From assembly GCA_011503125.2 (NCBI GenBank), contig WWBZ02000073.1:186001-250000 (forward strand): DNA of 64,000 nucleotides, written 5' to 3'. The stretch comes from Botryosphaeria dothidea. Taxonomy: Eukaryota > Ascomycota > Dothideomycetes > Botryosphaeriales > Botryosphaeriaceae. This document shows, one piece after another, positions 11,593 to 23,737 of this stretch. The position numbers were made by a program, and so were the translations under genes. The notes under the pieces are model-generated. The model did not search any database and had not been told where the DNA came from. It was given only the letters and a program-made list of their open reading frames with translations. The stretch's first letter is position 1, and each line of letters begins with the position of its first letter.

Positions 11593-13159
11593 AGGTCACG
11601 GCAGGAAAGGTTGACTGGCTCGGCCGCGGGGTGCCTCTGTCGGGGCGTATCTGGGTCCATCCCTCCCGGAAGAGGTCGCAGAGTTCCCAACAAGCCTGGA
11701 CGGCCGATCCAAGCAGCTCCTCGTCCGGTGGCTTGCCGTCCCGCCTGTTTTGGCGAATGCTGAACAGCATCTCGGCTAGCGACCAGCATGCGCGGAGCAA
11801 GGAGTCGGTCTCCTGCGGCAAGGATGTCCGCTGTTTCATCAACCTGTGGCATAGCGTGATGTAGAAGTCCAGCGTCCGCTCGCGGAATGCTTCAGGCAGG
11901 TTTCGATCGGCCGTGTTGTACAGATGGTTGTTCAGCTCAAAACTGACGCGGAGCACCGAATCCGAGGCTTCGTCGACGCGGTGGCGGGCCTCGAACAAAG
12001 CCTGGCAGAAATCGCGGCACAACTCCAATGTTGGCCTCACCTCGCCCGCCGACCCCTCCTCGCGACTCTCGTACAGCTTCTGGCACAGGCGCCAGCACGA
12101 CTTCCAGGCCTGCTCGCCCTGATCGCCCTGGCCGGAGAAGTTGAACATGCGTTCCCGGTGGATGGAGCTCAGTCCGGCCAGGGTGTTGCACAGGGTCCAG
12201 CACTCGCTGAGGGCGGTTTTGAGGGCCTGGACCTCCTGCTCGGCGTGGTTGAGGTCCTCGAGAGCCTGGCCCATGGTTTGCGGCTGGTCGGCGTCGGTCT
12301 CGTCGCCATCGCTCAGCTCCGTGTCCTGCTCGGATTGCGCATCGGTCTCGGCTATGTCTGTCGAAGAGGTGAGCAGATATTGCGCGGCCAATGGTCCGGG
12401 GGGCGCACCTTCAAGACGGCTGTTTGGGCGGCTTCGCCGTCGCCGCTCCTCCTCGGCCTCCTGTCTTGTTTGAGCGCGTGGCGTGGTCCGGTCATGCTTG
12501 CCCGGTACTGACGTGTCGAGCGTTGGCGGGGGTTCTGAGACGGCCGGGTCATGCAAATCATCTGCATCGGTGTGGGGCTCGTCCTTCCCGTCGGCCTTGG
12601 ACTGGTCGGGCGACACGACGGTGGTGGCCGAGTTCTCGGTGTCGGCGGGCGACTGCGCAGTGAAATGCTGGTAGCCGGGAGGGGCGTGGATGACGGACTG
12701 CGGCTGGTCGTCGGAGTTGGAGCGGGCGCGGACGGAGGTGTCGAGCTGGGGCAGGGCGGACGAGGGCGGGCTGTCGGAGTCCGGGCTGGCGGGGCTCTGG
12801 AGGTCGCTCATGGTGGAAGAGCGGGCATCGCTGCTCTGGGCATCGTCGGCGTCGTCGTCCTGGGACTCATCGTCGATGTCGGTGGTGTTGGTGCCGTTGC
12901 TGTCGACGGGCGACGGCTCGACGAGCGGATAGGGCGAGGGCGGCTGCAGCGAATCGGACGGCGGCTGGCCGGAGGACGAGCTGGCGAAGTCAGTGTCAGT
13001 GCAGATGGCGACGACGATCAAGGCTCACCGGTTGGAGTTGCGGAAGGGCGGACTGAAGGGGGCGGGCGAGCTGGGCGAGTCGGTGTAGGGACTGAAGGCA
13101 GACTTCAGGTTGGCCTGCTGCTGCGTGGTGGAGGGCATCAGCTGGGTCGCGGCGGCCAT
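10904..13159 (-). CDS. Conserved-looking 735-aa protein with repeated CWxLCxxL helices
   Basis: Two exons, 13159–13029 and 12980–10904, joined by a 48-nt intron with good borders (GTGAGC…CCAG). The product is not recognised. Residues 1 to about 275 are low-complexity, rich in Ser, Pro, Asp and Gln, so probably disordered. Residues ~280–485 are predicted helical and contain a recurring motif: ECWTLCNTL, SCWRLCQKL, ELCRDFCQALF, ITLCHRLM, ACWSLAEML, ACWELCDLF. This resembles an alpha-solenoid of degenerate repeats. A run of ten Asn follows (about 507–516), encoded by the GTT repeat on the plus strand. The C-terminal ~150 residues contain a more ordered block (MRLKTLILRAAMNAGYTR, then FSWFRDLYRLVFGFFPED). 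There is no signal peptide or membrane segment. It may be a scaffold, but that is inference. Confidence 0.8.
11561..11592 (+). repeat. (GTT)n trinucleotide repeat encoding poly-Asn
   Basis: About ten and a half uninterrupted GTT units. On the minus strand they read as AAC codons and give the polyasparagine run of the 735-aa protein. Trinucleotide periodicity preserves the frame, so length variation between strains would be tolerated. Confidence 0.95.
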
Positions 13160-16100
13160 GCTGCTGTTACACGGCGGGTTGCGATTCGCGCGCGCGAAGA
13201 GACGGCGGCGCTGGAACGATGCGCGCGGCGGTTGGACGGGCGGGCGGGCAGCGTGCTGGGGAACGTGAGGCGGGCGGTTGAAGGGGTTTAGTAGTGGCCA
13301 GGCTGGGCAGGTTTGCGGACGAGGCTGCGGCGAGGTGAGGGCGTGCGGTGTGCTTGCGCCCCTCACGTTGGTGTCGCGTCCCGAGGTGGCACAGCTGGAG
13401 CGAGATGTCGCCAAAGAACCACCACGTCCTTTTTTTTCTCAGCGTTGAGGACAGCTCGTGGCGGCCGCGATGGCAGCAGCTCGCAGGCGGGGGCACGAGC
13501 AGCGCTAGACAGCTGGGCGACGAGCTCTCGCTGGCGTCGTCGAATGCCACTGGCCCGTTAGCCGCCGAGCCTCTTGAGCTGCGGTCGATTGGCTGCGTCC
13601 TGGACCCAACGCTCAGAGTTAAACCTGTCCGGCGGGATGCGGATCTGCCACGACTGCCGAGTCGTGCTCGCCGCGCAGGGCTGCGACGCTGCTGAGCGAA
13701 CTGCTCCGCGACGCCCGTCAGCACTGGTGTCGCGATTAACCCACCCATCCCTCGCCGACGCCCAAGCTCGCTCGCACCGGTCAGCCAGCTTGTTCCCTGC
13801 GCCTGCACTGCGGCGTGCAAAGGCGCCGTCTGACCTCTCCACCATCACCACCACCACCACCACCACCACCACCACCACCGCCAACACTCGGCCCTCCCAC
13901 TCGTCAATTCCATTCGCGCGGAACCTTGCCGTGTTGTCGCCGTGAAGGAATCAGCTTGCAGAATCGGCCCAAGCCTCAGGCTCGCTGCGCCGCCAAACCC
14001 GCCTTCCGTGCGCGATAAGCGCCTCCACCACCGACTTCCCCGGTGCTCAGTGGCCTCGAATGTGGCCTTGATCGAGATGTTGCCTGTGCTGCCACGCTCT
14101 CCCACACGCTGGTTCATCGGCCCGTTTCCACAGCCAGAGTTGCTGAATCCATTCCTTCCCGCAGCCAAAGGATCCACCCTCGCGCTTAGCACAGCCCCTC
14201 GCAACGTACCAGATTTTGCACCAAGCACGCTGCTGCTGATGGTCTTGTCTCTGCATCAGGAAATCGCTCTCTTCTCCCGTGTCTCTGACGTGTTCATCCG
14301 GCGTGCTTGACGTTTGCCTGCCTTCCGGAGTCTGGAAACACGTCCAGCAGTTCCCACCCTATGGCCGTCCCGGATTGACGGATAAGCGTGACGATCCAAT
14401 TCTTTGGTAATTCTCGCAGCGGCTCCAGCCGTCACTGGCCACCTCCAGTCCAATCACACCTCTTACTCTGCTCCTGTCAGCGAAACACTCCATTCCAGAG
14501 CTCGCTTCTATCCACCGGCGTGTGCATCTTCCGCTGCCCACTCGACCGCTTTGTCTGAACTTGAGCCTCAATTCCGTTCCTGTCCTGATGATCGTGGCAC
14601 CAATCGGTAGCCTGCCCATCAAAGTCGAGGCCTGCCGATCCTACATCGCAGTGTGAATGTGGTGCAGCATCGTGCGTGCAGACCCAAGCAAGAACATCTG
14701 ATGCCTGACCGCTCCAGTTCTCCCTCCAATTTTTCCGTGAAGACCGCGTACGCATCGGGACACTCGCTGGATGCTCCTTCAGCCAGCCTGCTACATTCGC
14801 TGACCAGATCCAAGATCCTATCAAAGCTCCAAGGCGCCAGAAGCGACGAAAACCGAGGCCAACCTAGGCAAGTTCCGCTCGGCATCGCATCCCACGGAAT
14901 GCACATGACGGATCCTTCCATCACGCTTCCGAATGACCGGTTCTCAACGGCTCCGATCATCATTGCCTCTTCCTGGTTGGTCAGGAGAGGAACAAGCGGC
15001 ACACACCGTCTCGACTCTCCACACCATTCCAGAATGCTGGCATCTCCATCATAGTAGCTCTTGCGAACAAATAACTCGGCAACAGCCACTAACAACTGCC
15101 GACCGATTACTCCATCGCCATTCTCTGTGTGTCTTCTTCGCAAGGAACATCCCAGAGTCCACTGGCGGCCCCCAAACATTTCATTAGTAGAACTTGACAC
15201 CACGTAGAAGCAGACTAAATGCTAACGCGCAAGCAATGTCTGCTGATGTGAGGGACAAGGCATGTTACGTTGCAGTAAAGCGCTCAAGCAGCCGGCATAA
15301 CTTGTCGGGGCAGTTTGGAAAGATGCCCATCATTTGCCCCTTCCCTGCATCAGGGTCTACTGCGAGTCGATCGTTGGCAGAATGCATTATAATAACGGAC
15401 GGACTTATGATCTGCTTGTAGTCGATCTTTTGGTATTGCCCACGCATGGCACTTTCTCAGGGGAAGAGGGGACTGAACGGAATGGAGACGCCTCAGGCCC
15501 CGCACACCCTACCTGAATATATACACTCATCTACACGTGCATACCGCTCGTCCAAGTACTGTGCCTAGCCACTTCAGAATCCACCATTTGTCACAATGCA
15601 TTGCCGTGACAAGTTCTTCTCAGGCTTGGAATATCACCAACATTCCATTTTTCCGCACTTCCGTCAATTGCAAACAGACGCAAGACGAAGCTCATAACAT
15701 TAACAAAGATACGATACTCACCAGCATCCCCCCTAATTTTTCTAAAATTTTCTGAATTTTCCTCGCGAGAGAAAATACCGTCATTGCCAACAGTCTTTCA
15801 AACTAGAAAATCTTGAACTCCGCTCTGAAAAGATAAAACGAAAACGAAAAGAGCATTACTGACACCATCAAGACCATGTCCTGCACCCACAGCTGAGGTG
15901 ACTCAGAACTCTAAGCAAAGATGACTTGTCCTCCATTGAAATAAGTTGTCTTATGAAAACGAAATGAAACTGTATACGTTCTGTTTCGTCATTTTTTCTT
16001 CTTCTTTCCATTTGTGGTGAGATGGCCCCCAACATCTTCGATCATTACTTGACTCCCAGCGCTCAAATAATACTGCAAGCCAATCTTTATTCACTGGAGG

Positions 16101-16433
16101 CGACTGGAGATAGCCCAAGGTATGTTTGTTCGGCTCCGAACTCGTTGATCCGCATCGCCAATCCGACAAATCCGGAAGCACCATTGCAGACAGTCGAGAA
16201 GACCCCACCAATGACTACGATCCATGAATCCACATGCACCCACCTCCATACCATGTTAAAGGACGAAGCGGATACCAGGCTTCTCAGCACGGCAGAGCAA
16301 GCAACCCACCGTCGCGCAACCATCCCCGCATCCACCCAATAAGCAAGAAAAAGATAGCATAAGCGGACGGGATTAGAAAGCCGTAGTATTAAGAACTTGT
16401 AGGTGGAAGCTCCCAGAAACGAGAAATGGCCCC
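13160..16433. other. Intergenic region with (CAC)n tract
   Basis: No gene can be supported here. The left ~600 bases are the promoter and 5' leader of the minus-strand 735-aa gene. A minus-strand frame at 14619–15203 (194 codons) has no domain and no codon-bias contrast with its surroundings. A hydrophobic minus-strand frame at 16087–16335 starts with GTG, not ATG. The segment becomes AT-richer to the right of about 15200. Confidence 0.4.
13840..13879 (+). repeat. (CAC)n microsatellite
   Basis: About twelve CAC units with one CAT interruption at the left end, located roughly 680–720 bases upstream of the minus-strand 735-aa gene. Direct reading of the sequence; a useful polymorphic marker but no function is implied. 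Confidence 0.95.
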
Positions 16434-16721
16434 TCAGCCAGACGCCGGAAAATGTCGAAAAAAGGCGCGATGACAGGATGAAAACTCCGTGACGCAGACC
16501 TGCTGAAGACCCACATGCTGCGTACCCCCATCTGCCGTGGGGTCGAATGACCCGACTTCGCCAGTGAATCTATAAGATCCCCCGACGACCTGCTTGACAC
16601 CCACCCGCGGGATGATATTCCTCGACACCGACCTCATCGACCCATCGCAGTCGGCGCCAACAACAACGACGCGCTCCGCATCCGGCACCAGCAACCTTTC
16701 CACCAACCCACGCTGAATCAT
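16434..16721 (-). other. In-frame open extension after the metallo-beta-lactamase stop
   Basis: One codon after the TGA stop of the metallo-beta-lactamase-like gene, the same frame starts again with ATG and stays open for 95 codons (MIQRGLVERLLVPDAERVVV…). No domain is recognised. It could be a 3' UTR frame open by chance, a tail cut off by a nonsense mutation, or a readthrough extension. Composition alone does not decide. Confidence 0.3.
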
Positions 16722-16724
16722 GCC

Positions 16725-18034
16725 TCACAGCAACACCCGGCTCTCCCCATTCCCCACCTCCTCGAACCTCACCTCCTCCAACACATCCCCCACCTTCTCC
16801 GCCTCAACCCCGTCCATCCCATTCTCCTCCTCCTCCTTCTCCTTCTCCTTCTCCCTCTCCCTCTCCACCCTCTCCCTCTCCGCCCTCACCGCCTCCTCCA
16901 CGCTCACGACCCTGCGCCTCAAAAACCAATTCACCAGCCCAGCCCCCCACTTGACCTCATCGTGCGTCCCGACCCAGTACCTCGCGCGCAGCGCCCGCTG
17001 CACCCGCACGCCATTCGCCGCCCCCAGATTCAACTGGCTCAGCGGCCGCGCGCTCTCCCACCAGAACCCGGCATCGATCGCCACGTCGTGGAGACCGTGT
17101 ATGAGCGCGAGGACGCTGACGGGCGGCTGCGCGCGCACGAGCGGCGCCAGCGTGTGCGGCCGCGCGCCGTGCGGCGTGTAGACGACGCACTCGGCGGCGT
17201 CGCCGTCGTCGTCGGCGGGGATCCAGCCGTTGGGCAGGGCGCGCGTGGAGCGCGTGCGCGGCGCGGCGGCGGAGGACGGCGCGGGGAGGGCGAAGCAGAA
17301 GACGAGCGCGCTGTGGTAGTACAGGCTGTCCTGGTCGTCCTGCAGGCGGGCGATGGCGAGCCACTCGGGCAGCGGCGGGAGGCTGGCGGCGCGCCAGTCG
17401 AGCGGATGCTCGGCGAGGACGGGGATCGTTTCGATGTGGTGAAAGTGGTTCCAGGTGCGGAGGAGGCGCGCCGCGAACTGTGGGGGGGAAAAAAAAGGTA
17501 ACGGACAGATCGGTATATGGAGAACTCGCCTTATGGAAGGAGGGGAAATGCGTGCGGTCTCACCTCTGATGCGAAGACGGGGACGTAGCGGTCGATCTGC
17601 TCGAGCGTGTCCCGGTGGCAGTGGTCGGTGAACTCGTGGGAGATGGCGACCGCGTCGATGAAGGGGTGTTGCGTGTCGGCGTCGTCGCCGTTTGGTTGCC
17701 TGCCCTTGCCCAGACGCAGTGCGGACGACGCCAGTATCTCGACCTCGCGCGCCAGCTCCTCGACCTCGGCGATGGACCTGCATGCGCTCTCAAACCGGTG
17801 CCATTGCTGAGAGAACCACCTGGCGACGTCGCTCTGTCCACCGGCGAGCCACGGGTCGATCAGGATGTTGTAGTAGGCGCGGCCGCCCTTCTTCGTGGCG
17901 GCGACGGGGCGCGGGATCTGGAGGAGCCAGCTGGAGTCGGCATTGAGGTGGTGAAGCAGGGGCCTGCGGTGCTCGAGCTGGCGCGTCACGGCGTCGCGGA
18001 CCTCCTGGTGGAGTTGGGCCGAAGGAGGATCCAT
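16725..18034 (-). CDS. Metallo-beta-lactamase-fold hydrolase
   Basis: Two exons (18034–17564 and 17477–16725) give a 407-aa protein. The metal site HEFTDHCH (about residues 133–140) follows a hydrophobic beta-strand, DAVAISHEF, as in the HxHxDH-type motif of this fold. Upstream, YYNILIDPWLAGGQSD resembles the strand and turn that open the fold, and VSVLALIHGLHD lies in the C-terminal half. Family members hydrolyse esters, thioesters or phosphodiesters, and the substrate cannot be read here. The last ~60 residues are an Arg/Glu/Lys-rich coiled-coil-like tail encoded by a CTC/CTT-rich stretch. The intron has G7A8 on the plus strand (polypyrimidine in sense) next to the acceptor. The frame is also open upstream of 18034, so a longer N-terminus is possible. 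The TGA stop is followed in frame by 95 more open codons starting with ATG. Confidence 0.75.
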
Positions 18035-19314
18035 GACTGGCGCAGGCGCATGGTTTGTCGAGGCGGTGTTTGTTTTGGAGCTGGAGTGGCTTGAACGCAG
18101 AAGACCCGAAGCTGAGCAGAGGCCATGACGCGAGCGAGTCCTGCCCGCCGCTCGAATCGGCAACCACGCATCATCCATGTGCATGTCTCTCATTTAACAA
18201 CAGGGCTCCTCGCATTCACTTGTTATCCTGCCATTGAACTTCATCTCCTGCCAGCATTTCGTTTTCAATTCCCACACTCCCTACATAGCTCGTTCGATAG
18301 CCGTGCACTCATCATCGCCACAACTTCATACAGCGTGCCAACTCCAAGTTGAGGACCATCGACAAAATCCAAATAGGTGACCGAAAATATGTACTAGGGT
18401 AGTATCGACAAAAGAGAAAGCAACCATCATGCTTACGTGTCCACGCAAAATGAGAGGTGAGCCGACAGTGAATCTCTCAAAAGCTTCCTCAGCAGCAAGA
18501 GAAGAAACGGAAGGTTACAGCACATCTCCTGAGCCGAAACTCGTTTCCCCTGCAGTCCCGACACAGACATGGGCTGCATGATGCCAGCTCCCTCGGTGCA
18601 TAAAAAAGTATGACGAACCTGGAGAATGGGGGAAACCTGCCGGGGCAGAGAGAAAAAGAAAAGCTGAGGGAATGGGTATCATCACCACCGACTGTTGTGA
18701 ATCTGCCGCAACAAAAAAGAAGAAATCGGGCGGCACTGCCGATAAGAGGATCGCAGCCAAAAATTTGAGTCTGCCAAACACCCTAGCCTAGACTACCGAC
18801 AACATAACTACTTCTCTCCCCTTCTCAAAATCCCTCTCGCCCTTCGCCCGCCTTTCACTCGCTTCCAGCCTCCGCCTCCTCGCGGTTCGCCCCTGAACGG
18901 TCCATCTCGGTCGGTCTCTTCTTCTCTCTGAGCGGTTCGTCGTCCGATTCGGATGATAGTAGCCAAAAAAGGAAAAAGGAGACAGGAGACAGGCCTGGGC
19001 GAGCGCCAATCGCTCGGTTCTGAGGTGTCATGTTGGGGTTGCAAATCATTGGGGTATCGGGATCTCGTGAAATAACTTTTTTTGTAGTAGCGGGTCGTTG
19101 CCATCGTTACGATGCCGGTGCCAAGTAGAAGGAAGAATGGCGACCTGAAGCGACAGTGGAAAGGAAACTAAAACGTCGTGGTATAGAAGCGAAAGTAGAA
19201 ACAGGTACGTGTGCCAGCAGCCAAGGTGCGGCTGCAGGCAGCACTCCACGCGCACGAGGGGGCCGCTGCGCCCAAAGCCGCCCTGGCGCGATCCTCATTC
19301 GTTGCTGTCACCGT
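18035..19314. other. Intergenic region
   Basis: Spacer between the promoter side of the metallo-beta-lactamase-like gene and the 3' end of the zinc-knuckle gene. Frames are short and lack domains. The part near 18800–19314 probably contains the 3' UTR of the zinc-knuckle gene. Confidence 0.45.
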
Positions 19315-20140
19315 TTAGGCGACGGCAGTGGTGGGCGCCGGGGGCTGGACGGGGGCCTGCTGAGGAGCAGAGCCGAGGCCGTCGCCGTTGATCTCAGCCT
19401 GGGGGCACTCGCGGGAGATGTGGCCGGCCTCGCCGCAGCGGTAGCAGGTCTTGCCAGCAGTGTTCAGAGGGCCGCCGTTGGGAGCGGTGCAATCGCGCGA
19501 GATGTGGCCAAGCTTGCCGCAAGCATAGCACTTCATGGCCTGAGCCTGGCAGTCGCGGGCAAAGTGGTTGGGACCGCCGCACTTGTAGCAGGTGGCCGGA
19601 CGGGGGCCGCCAGCAAAACCACCGCGGAAGCCACCGTAGCCGCCGCGAGGAATGCCAGCGCCGCGGCCAACGCCACCGGCGGGGTTGGGGCAGGAACGCG
19701 CAAGGTGTCCGGGCTGTCCGCAGGAGTAGCAGCGGCCGCTGGTGCCGGCGCCGCTCAGACGCAGGGTCGGGCAGTCGGCCTGGACGTGGCCGAGACCCTG
19801 GCAGTGGTAGCATTGCTTCGTCTCGGTGGTGCGCGGGTGGGGGCAGCCATTGCTCTCGTGGCCTGGGGCCGGGGTCAGTCAGTCATGGAGGGGCGCGTGG
19901 AATGGAGGCGGGGCTTGTGCGTACCGGGCTGCTTGCCTGTTGCGCGTCAGTCAGCGGGCGCGTTCTCTTTTCGCGACGGGTCAGGGTCGGACTTACAGTT
20001 GTAGCAAAGGCGCTCAGACGACGAGCAGACCTCTGCGATGGGTTAGTCGGGGGATACCCGCTCGGGAATTGGGCCCACGTACCGGCGTAGTGGCCGACAT
20101 TGCCACACTTGTAGCACGCGCGACGCGATAGCGAAGACAT
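19315..20140 (-). CDS. GIS2: CCHC zinc-knuckle nucleic-acid-binding protein (Gis2/CNBP type)
   Basis: Four exons, 20140–20083, 20032–19997, 19936–19925 and 19862–19315, give 217 aa with seven CX2CX4HX4C knuckles: CYKCGNVGHYAEVC, CYNCKQPGHESNGC, CYHCQGLGHVQADC, CYSCGQPGHLARSC, CYKCGGPNHFARDC, CYACGKLGHISRDC and CYRCGEAGHISREC. Seven knuckles is the number in yeast Gis2 and human CNBP. An RGG-like segment (GRGAGIPRGGYGGFRGGF) lies between knuckles 4 and 5, again as in CNBP. Known role of the family: cytoplasmic binding of single-stranded nucleic acid and mRNA, with effects on translation and stress granules. The third exon is only 12 nt and completes knuckle 2, so splicing is essential for that finger. 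The C-terminus is a Gln/Pro-rich tail. Confidence 0.93.
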
Positions 20141-21541
20141 CCTGCTTTCTTCCTCGTAGAGCTGCGGGGCGCCAGTGTCAGAAATACGTATGGCGTAGGT
20201 GCGGTTGCCCGAGGTCCACATTGTGGGCGAGTGGCATGTCAAGACGAGGCATGCGTCGCGAACGATGTCGGCGGCGAGACGAAGGGTTTGAGCGGGTACG
20301 GGCGGAGAGGAGAGAGAGGCGCGCCGTGTCTCAGGGCTTGCGCTCGCTCGGGAGGTTGTGGTGGTGATTGGGTGAGTGGTTCGGGGCGCGGGTACCTTCT
20401 GCGTTCTTCCGGACTGCAAATCCTGCACCTGGGCGTGGTCAGCGCGCGCAACTCAATTTGAGGACGGGAGAGGGTGGCGGCGGTGGTGGTTGGGCTCCGG
20501 GACAGGGCAGCACTCACTTCTCAGCGAATCTCCTTCCACGCGACAACAGCGTCTCTTCCGACACACGGGGCGTGGGCTCGAAGGGTTTTTGTAGGAGAGG
20601 ATGGGGCAGCAGGCAGATCCATTTTCAACGCAGCATCGGCTGGGCTGGGCTCATCGGACGCACGGCCGGCAGGCACGACTTGGCTAGCGCAGCTGCTTAT
20701 GGGTCGGTCGCCGAGCGGCTTTCGTCGTGTGCGTGCCCTCCACCTCGTCCATTTCTAGCCTCTTCCACTCGTCCATCCGCGAATGACGCCCGCGCCCCGC
20801 ATGCGCCGCCGGCCTGTGGCGCCCTCTAGCGGCCTGCCTGCGAGCGGCGCGCGTGGGATAATGCGAAGCCCTGCCGCCCACGGAGATTAGCACTCGCAGT
20901 TGGTGGGCGCGCGGCCGATCGCGCGGTTATCGGCCAGGTCGTGCTGGACGGTTGGACGAGGGCGTGAAGAACTGCTGGTCGCCACTGACAGGTTGACATC
21001 CTCACTGACAGGCTTCCGTCACGTGCCCCGTATCTGCCGCAGCCCTGTCGCCGCCGAAATGCAGCTGACGAGCGCCAAAGCCGCGGTCCGCTCCAAACGG
21101 ATCCGTCCACGGCGCCTGGCGCATGCGGCGTGGAGGCCCGCATTGCAGAAGTCTGCAGTCGCCGGCCCAGGTGGCGATTGCGGGCTGCCTGCCTGATGCC
21201 TGGCTGCCTTGCTGCTGCCACTTCCTCACCCGCGAACAGCCGGCTCCGTCTGCCTTCTTCCGCCACGCATGGGCAACATCGAACGACACGCTCGCCTACA
21301 ATCTCGGCACTCGGAGCCCTGGCTCTCGCCCACAGCAGATTCGGCGGCAGAGAAGGGGCACTGCGCTGCCGATCTCGCCCGTCAATCAAACAACAAGAAC
21401 TGGTCGAGAATCAACGCATCAATTTTGATCAATTGCTCGCCAGCCATCCTCCAGGACGTGCTGTGCCTTTTGCCTGGTATAATACTTGTATAATGTATGT
21501 GACATGCTCCACCCGACGTCATCCGGAGATGAATCGGCTCG
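20141..21541. other. Intergenic region between GIS2 and UAP1
   Basis: Both flanking genes are on the minus strand, so this holds the 3' end of UAP1 and the promoter and leader of GIS2. Open frames are GC-driven and overlap on both strands. A frame continues upstream of the GIS2 start without an obvious intron. No further gene is supported. Confidence 0.45.
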
Positions 21542-23124
21542 TTACTCCTCCTTCTCAATGACCGCCGGCGCCTTAATCGTCCGCTCCTTGAGGAAATCGA
21601 GGCCCTCGCCGCCCTGGTGCGAGGCGTCAGCTTGAATTTAAGGCGCATGGATACGAAGGGACTTACGTAGCTGATCAGCGGCGACACCTCGACGCCGTCC
21701 TCCGCCTTCTCACCGACAACCACACCGCCCGCCGCCTGCACCCACTTCTTGCCCTGGTCCATGATGTCCTTCTTGCTCGTGTCCGGGTCGTCCTCACCCG
21801 TGCCGCGCGCGTTCTTGAGCGGCGAGAACTCGTCCTCGCGCCTGACCTCCATGCACGCGAACTTGTCCATGGCCAGGAAGGGGAAGCAGTCGAACACGAA
21901 CTGCTCCAGCTTGATGCCGTTGGGCTTCTCCGGCTTGACCGTGTTGCCCGACTCGGTGTCGACGTAGGGGATCTTCTTGCGCGCGACGTGGTGCGGCAGC
22001 CGGTGCGACCACTGCGGGATGCTCTCGAGGAAGCGGAACGAGTAGTAGTGGTTGACGATGTTGGCCGCCCGGAACTTGAGCAGCTCCGCGTTCGACGAGT
22101 CCTTGGCCTCGGCCATCTCCTCGCTGATCTCAGAGTACTCGACCACGTCCGGCTTGCCGTTCCGCTGCATGATCAGGCCCACCGACTCCTTGGCGTTGCG
22201 CTTGCGCACCACCTTGGTCGCGATCTCGACGTCCTTGGCCGCCGAGAAGCCGATGAAGGTCGGGTCGGCGACCTTGACCAGGCAGTTGTCGACGCAGTAG
22301 GCGTGGACGTGCTGGATGCCGCGCTTGCTCATGTCCGCCACGACCGACGAGGTGATGAGGGCCTGGTAGATGCCACCGTTGCCGTCGGGAGCGACGGCGA
22401 CCTTGGACTTGCTCTCGAGCAGGATCTTGCCGTCGTTGGAAATGCAGGGCAGCACGCCCTGCTCGAAGATGACGACGTTGGCCTTGTCGAGGCCAAAGTA
22501 GTTGTTCTCCTGGAAGAACTTCTCGGTAGGGCCACGCGTAGGGCCGCTGGTCATGACGTACCAGGGCACGACGACCTCCGACTTGCCGTGCTTCTTCTTT
22601 GCCAGCTGCTGGACCTTCCAGATGCGCTCCGCCTGCAGCTGGAACAGCGACTTGTGGCTGGGCAGGCCAATGTCGAAGCAGCCCTTCGGCGCGGAGCTGC
22701 CCAGGCGAGTGCCCTGTCCACCGGCCATCAAGACGACCGCCACCTTGTTGTCCGCAATGAACTCGAGGCCCGAGTCGTACCACTTGGCGAGGTCTTCATG
22801 CTTGGAGTCGAGGATGGACGAGGTTGCGGACGAGGGCAGCGGGTCGAACTTGGGGGTCTGGTCGTCGCTCTCGGACTTGGGAGGGTTGAGGGCGCGGTTG
22901 GTGATCTCGTTGATGTGCTCGGGGTTGATGCCGGACAGCTGGGCGAAGAGGGTGCCCTTTTCGGCGGAGCTGAGCTGGTCCCAGAAGGCGAAGACCTGCT
23001 CTTGACCGGCCTTCTCGTACTTCTGGCGGAGCTCCTGCAGCTCCTCGGCGGTGGGCTCACGCGGGGCAGCCTCGGAGCTCGAGCCGGTGATCTTGTTGGC
23101 AATGTCCTTGATTACGCCGGCCAT
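21542..23124 (-). CDS. UAP1: UDP-N-acetylglucosamine pyrophosphorylase
   Basis: Makes UDP-GlcNAc from UTP and GlcNAc-1-phosphate, the cytosolic precursor of chitin, N-glycans and GPI anchors. Exon 1 (23124–21667, 486 codons) and exon 2 (21613–21542) give 509 aa, normal for eukaryotic UAP1. The nucleotide-binding loop is [19 protein letters not shown] (about residue 130), followed by the conserved [56 protein letters not shown] and [12 protein letters not shown] blocks. The short second exon encodes the C-terminal [11 protein letters not shown] and an acidic end. The N-terminal helix ([20 protein letters not shown]) is also typical. The gene is likely essential. Assignment is firm. Confidence 0.97.
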
Positions 23125-23737
23125 TTTGGAGACGTGGATGGGTTGGAGAGAGGGGTATAGAGGGGGGTGACACAGAGATCAATGGAGGGTTGCAAGTGAG
23201 GGGAGTCTAGCCAGCTTTAAGGAGGCAAGGGTGCCGTGAAACAACAGAGCCCCACGATGGAGCAGCCGCTGCGCTCATTCGTACTGCATCATTGTCTATA
23301 ATTAGTTAGCGCGACGCTCACCGCCCGAGCAGGGGTGCGGCCGATCAACCCCCGCCAGCTGGAGGAGCTGCGTTTCCCAGTTTCGAAACAGATCTATCTT
23401 GGCCCAACGTCATGTGTATTTTCCAAAGTCGAATATTCAACCATTCAAACTGACATCTTTGATTATTCTCGCTGGTCTTCAAAACCCTTGCTACGTGTTT
23501 GCATGCGGAAAAATGCCCTCAGGACCCCTATTCTGACCGCCCGGCCCCAATAAAGCACGGCCGCTGTAGGTTGCGCCTCTCGGATCGCGGGGTTCTACAC
23601 AGCCACTGACGACTGTCGAGGTGGCAGTTTTTCCTTCCAACGGCCGCCATCTCTTTCTATCTAGTGACCTTGGCGCATTGTTGCTCATACGACATGCTGA
23701 GTAGTGTAGAGTGCAGCTGGACGCCCAGCTGAAGATT

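Noticed and set aside
16087..16335. Hydrophobic 82-codon minus-strand frame
   Set aside because: Its first codon is GTG; the first ATG lies four codons in. No domain, and no adjoining exon could be built.
21988..23160. 390-codon plus-strand open frame
   Set aside because: Antisense shadow of UAP1, whose full set of conserved motifs lies on the minus strand.
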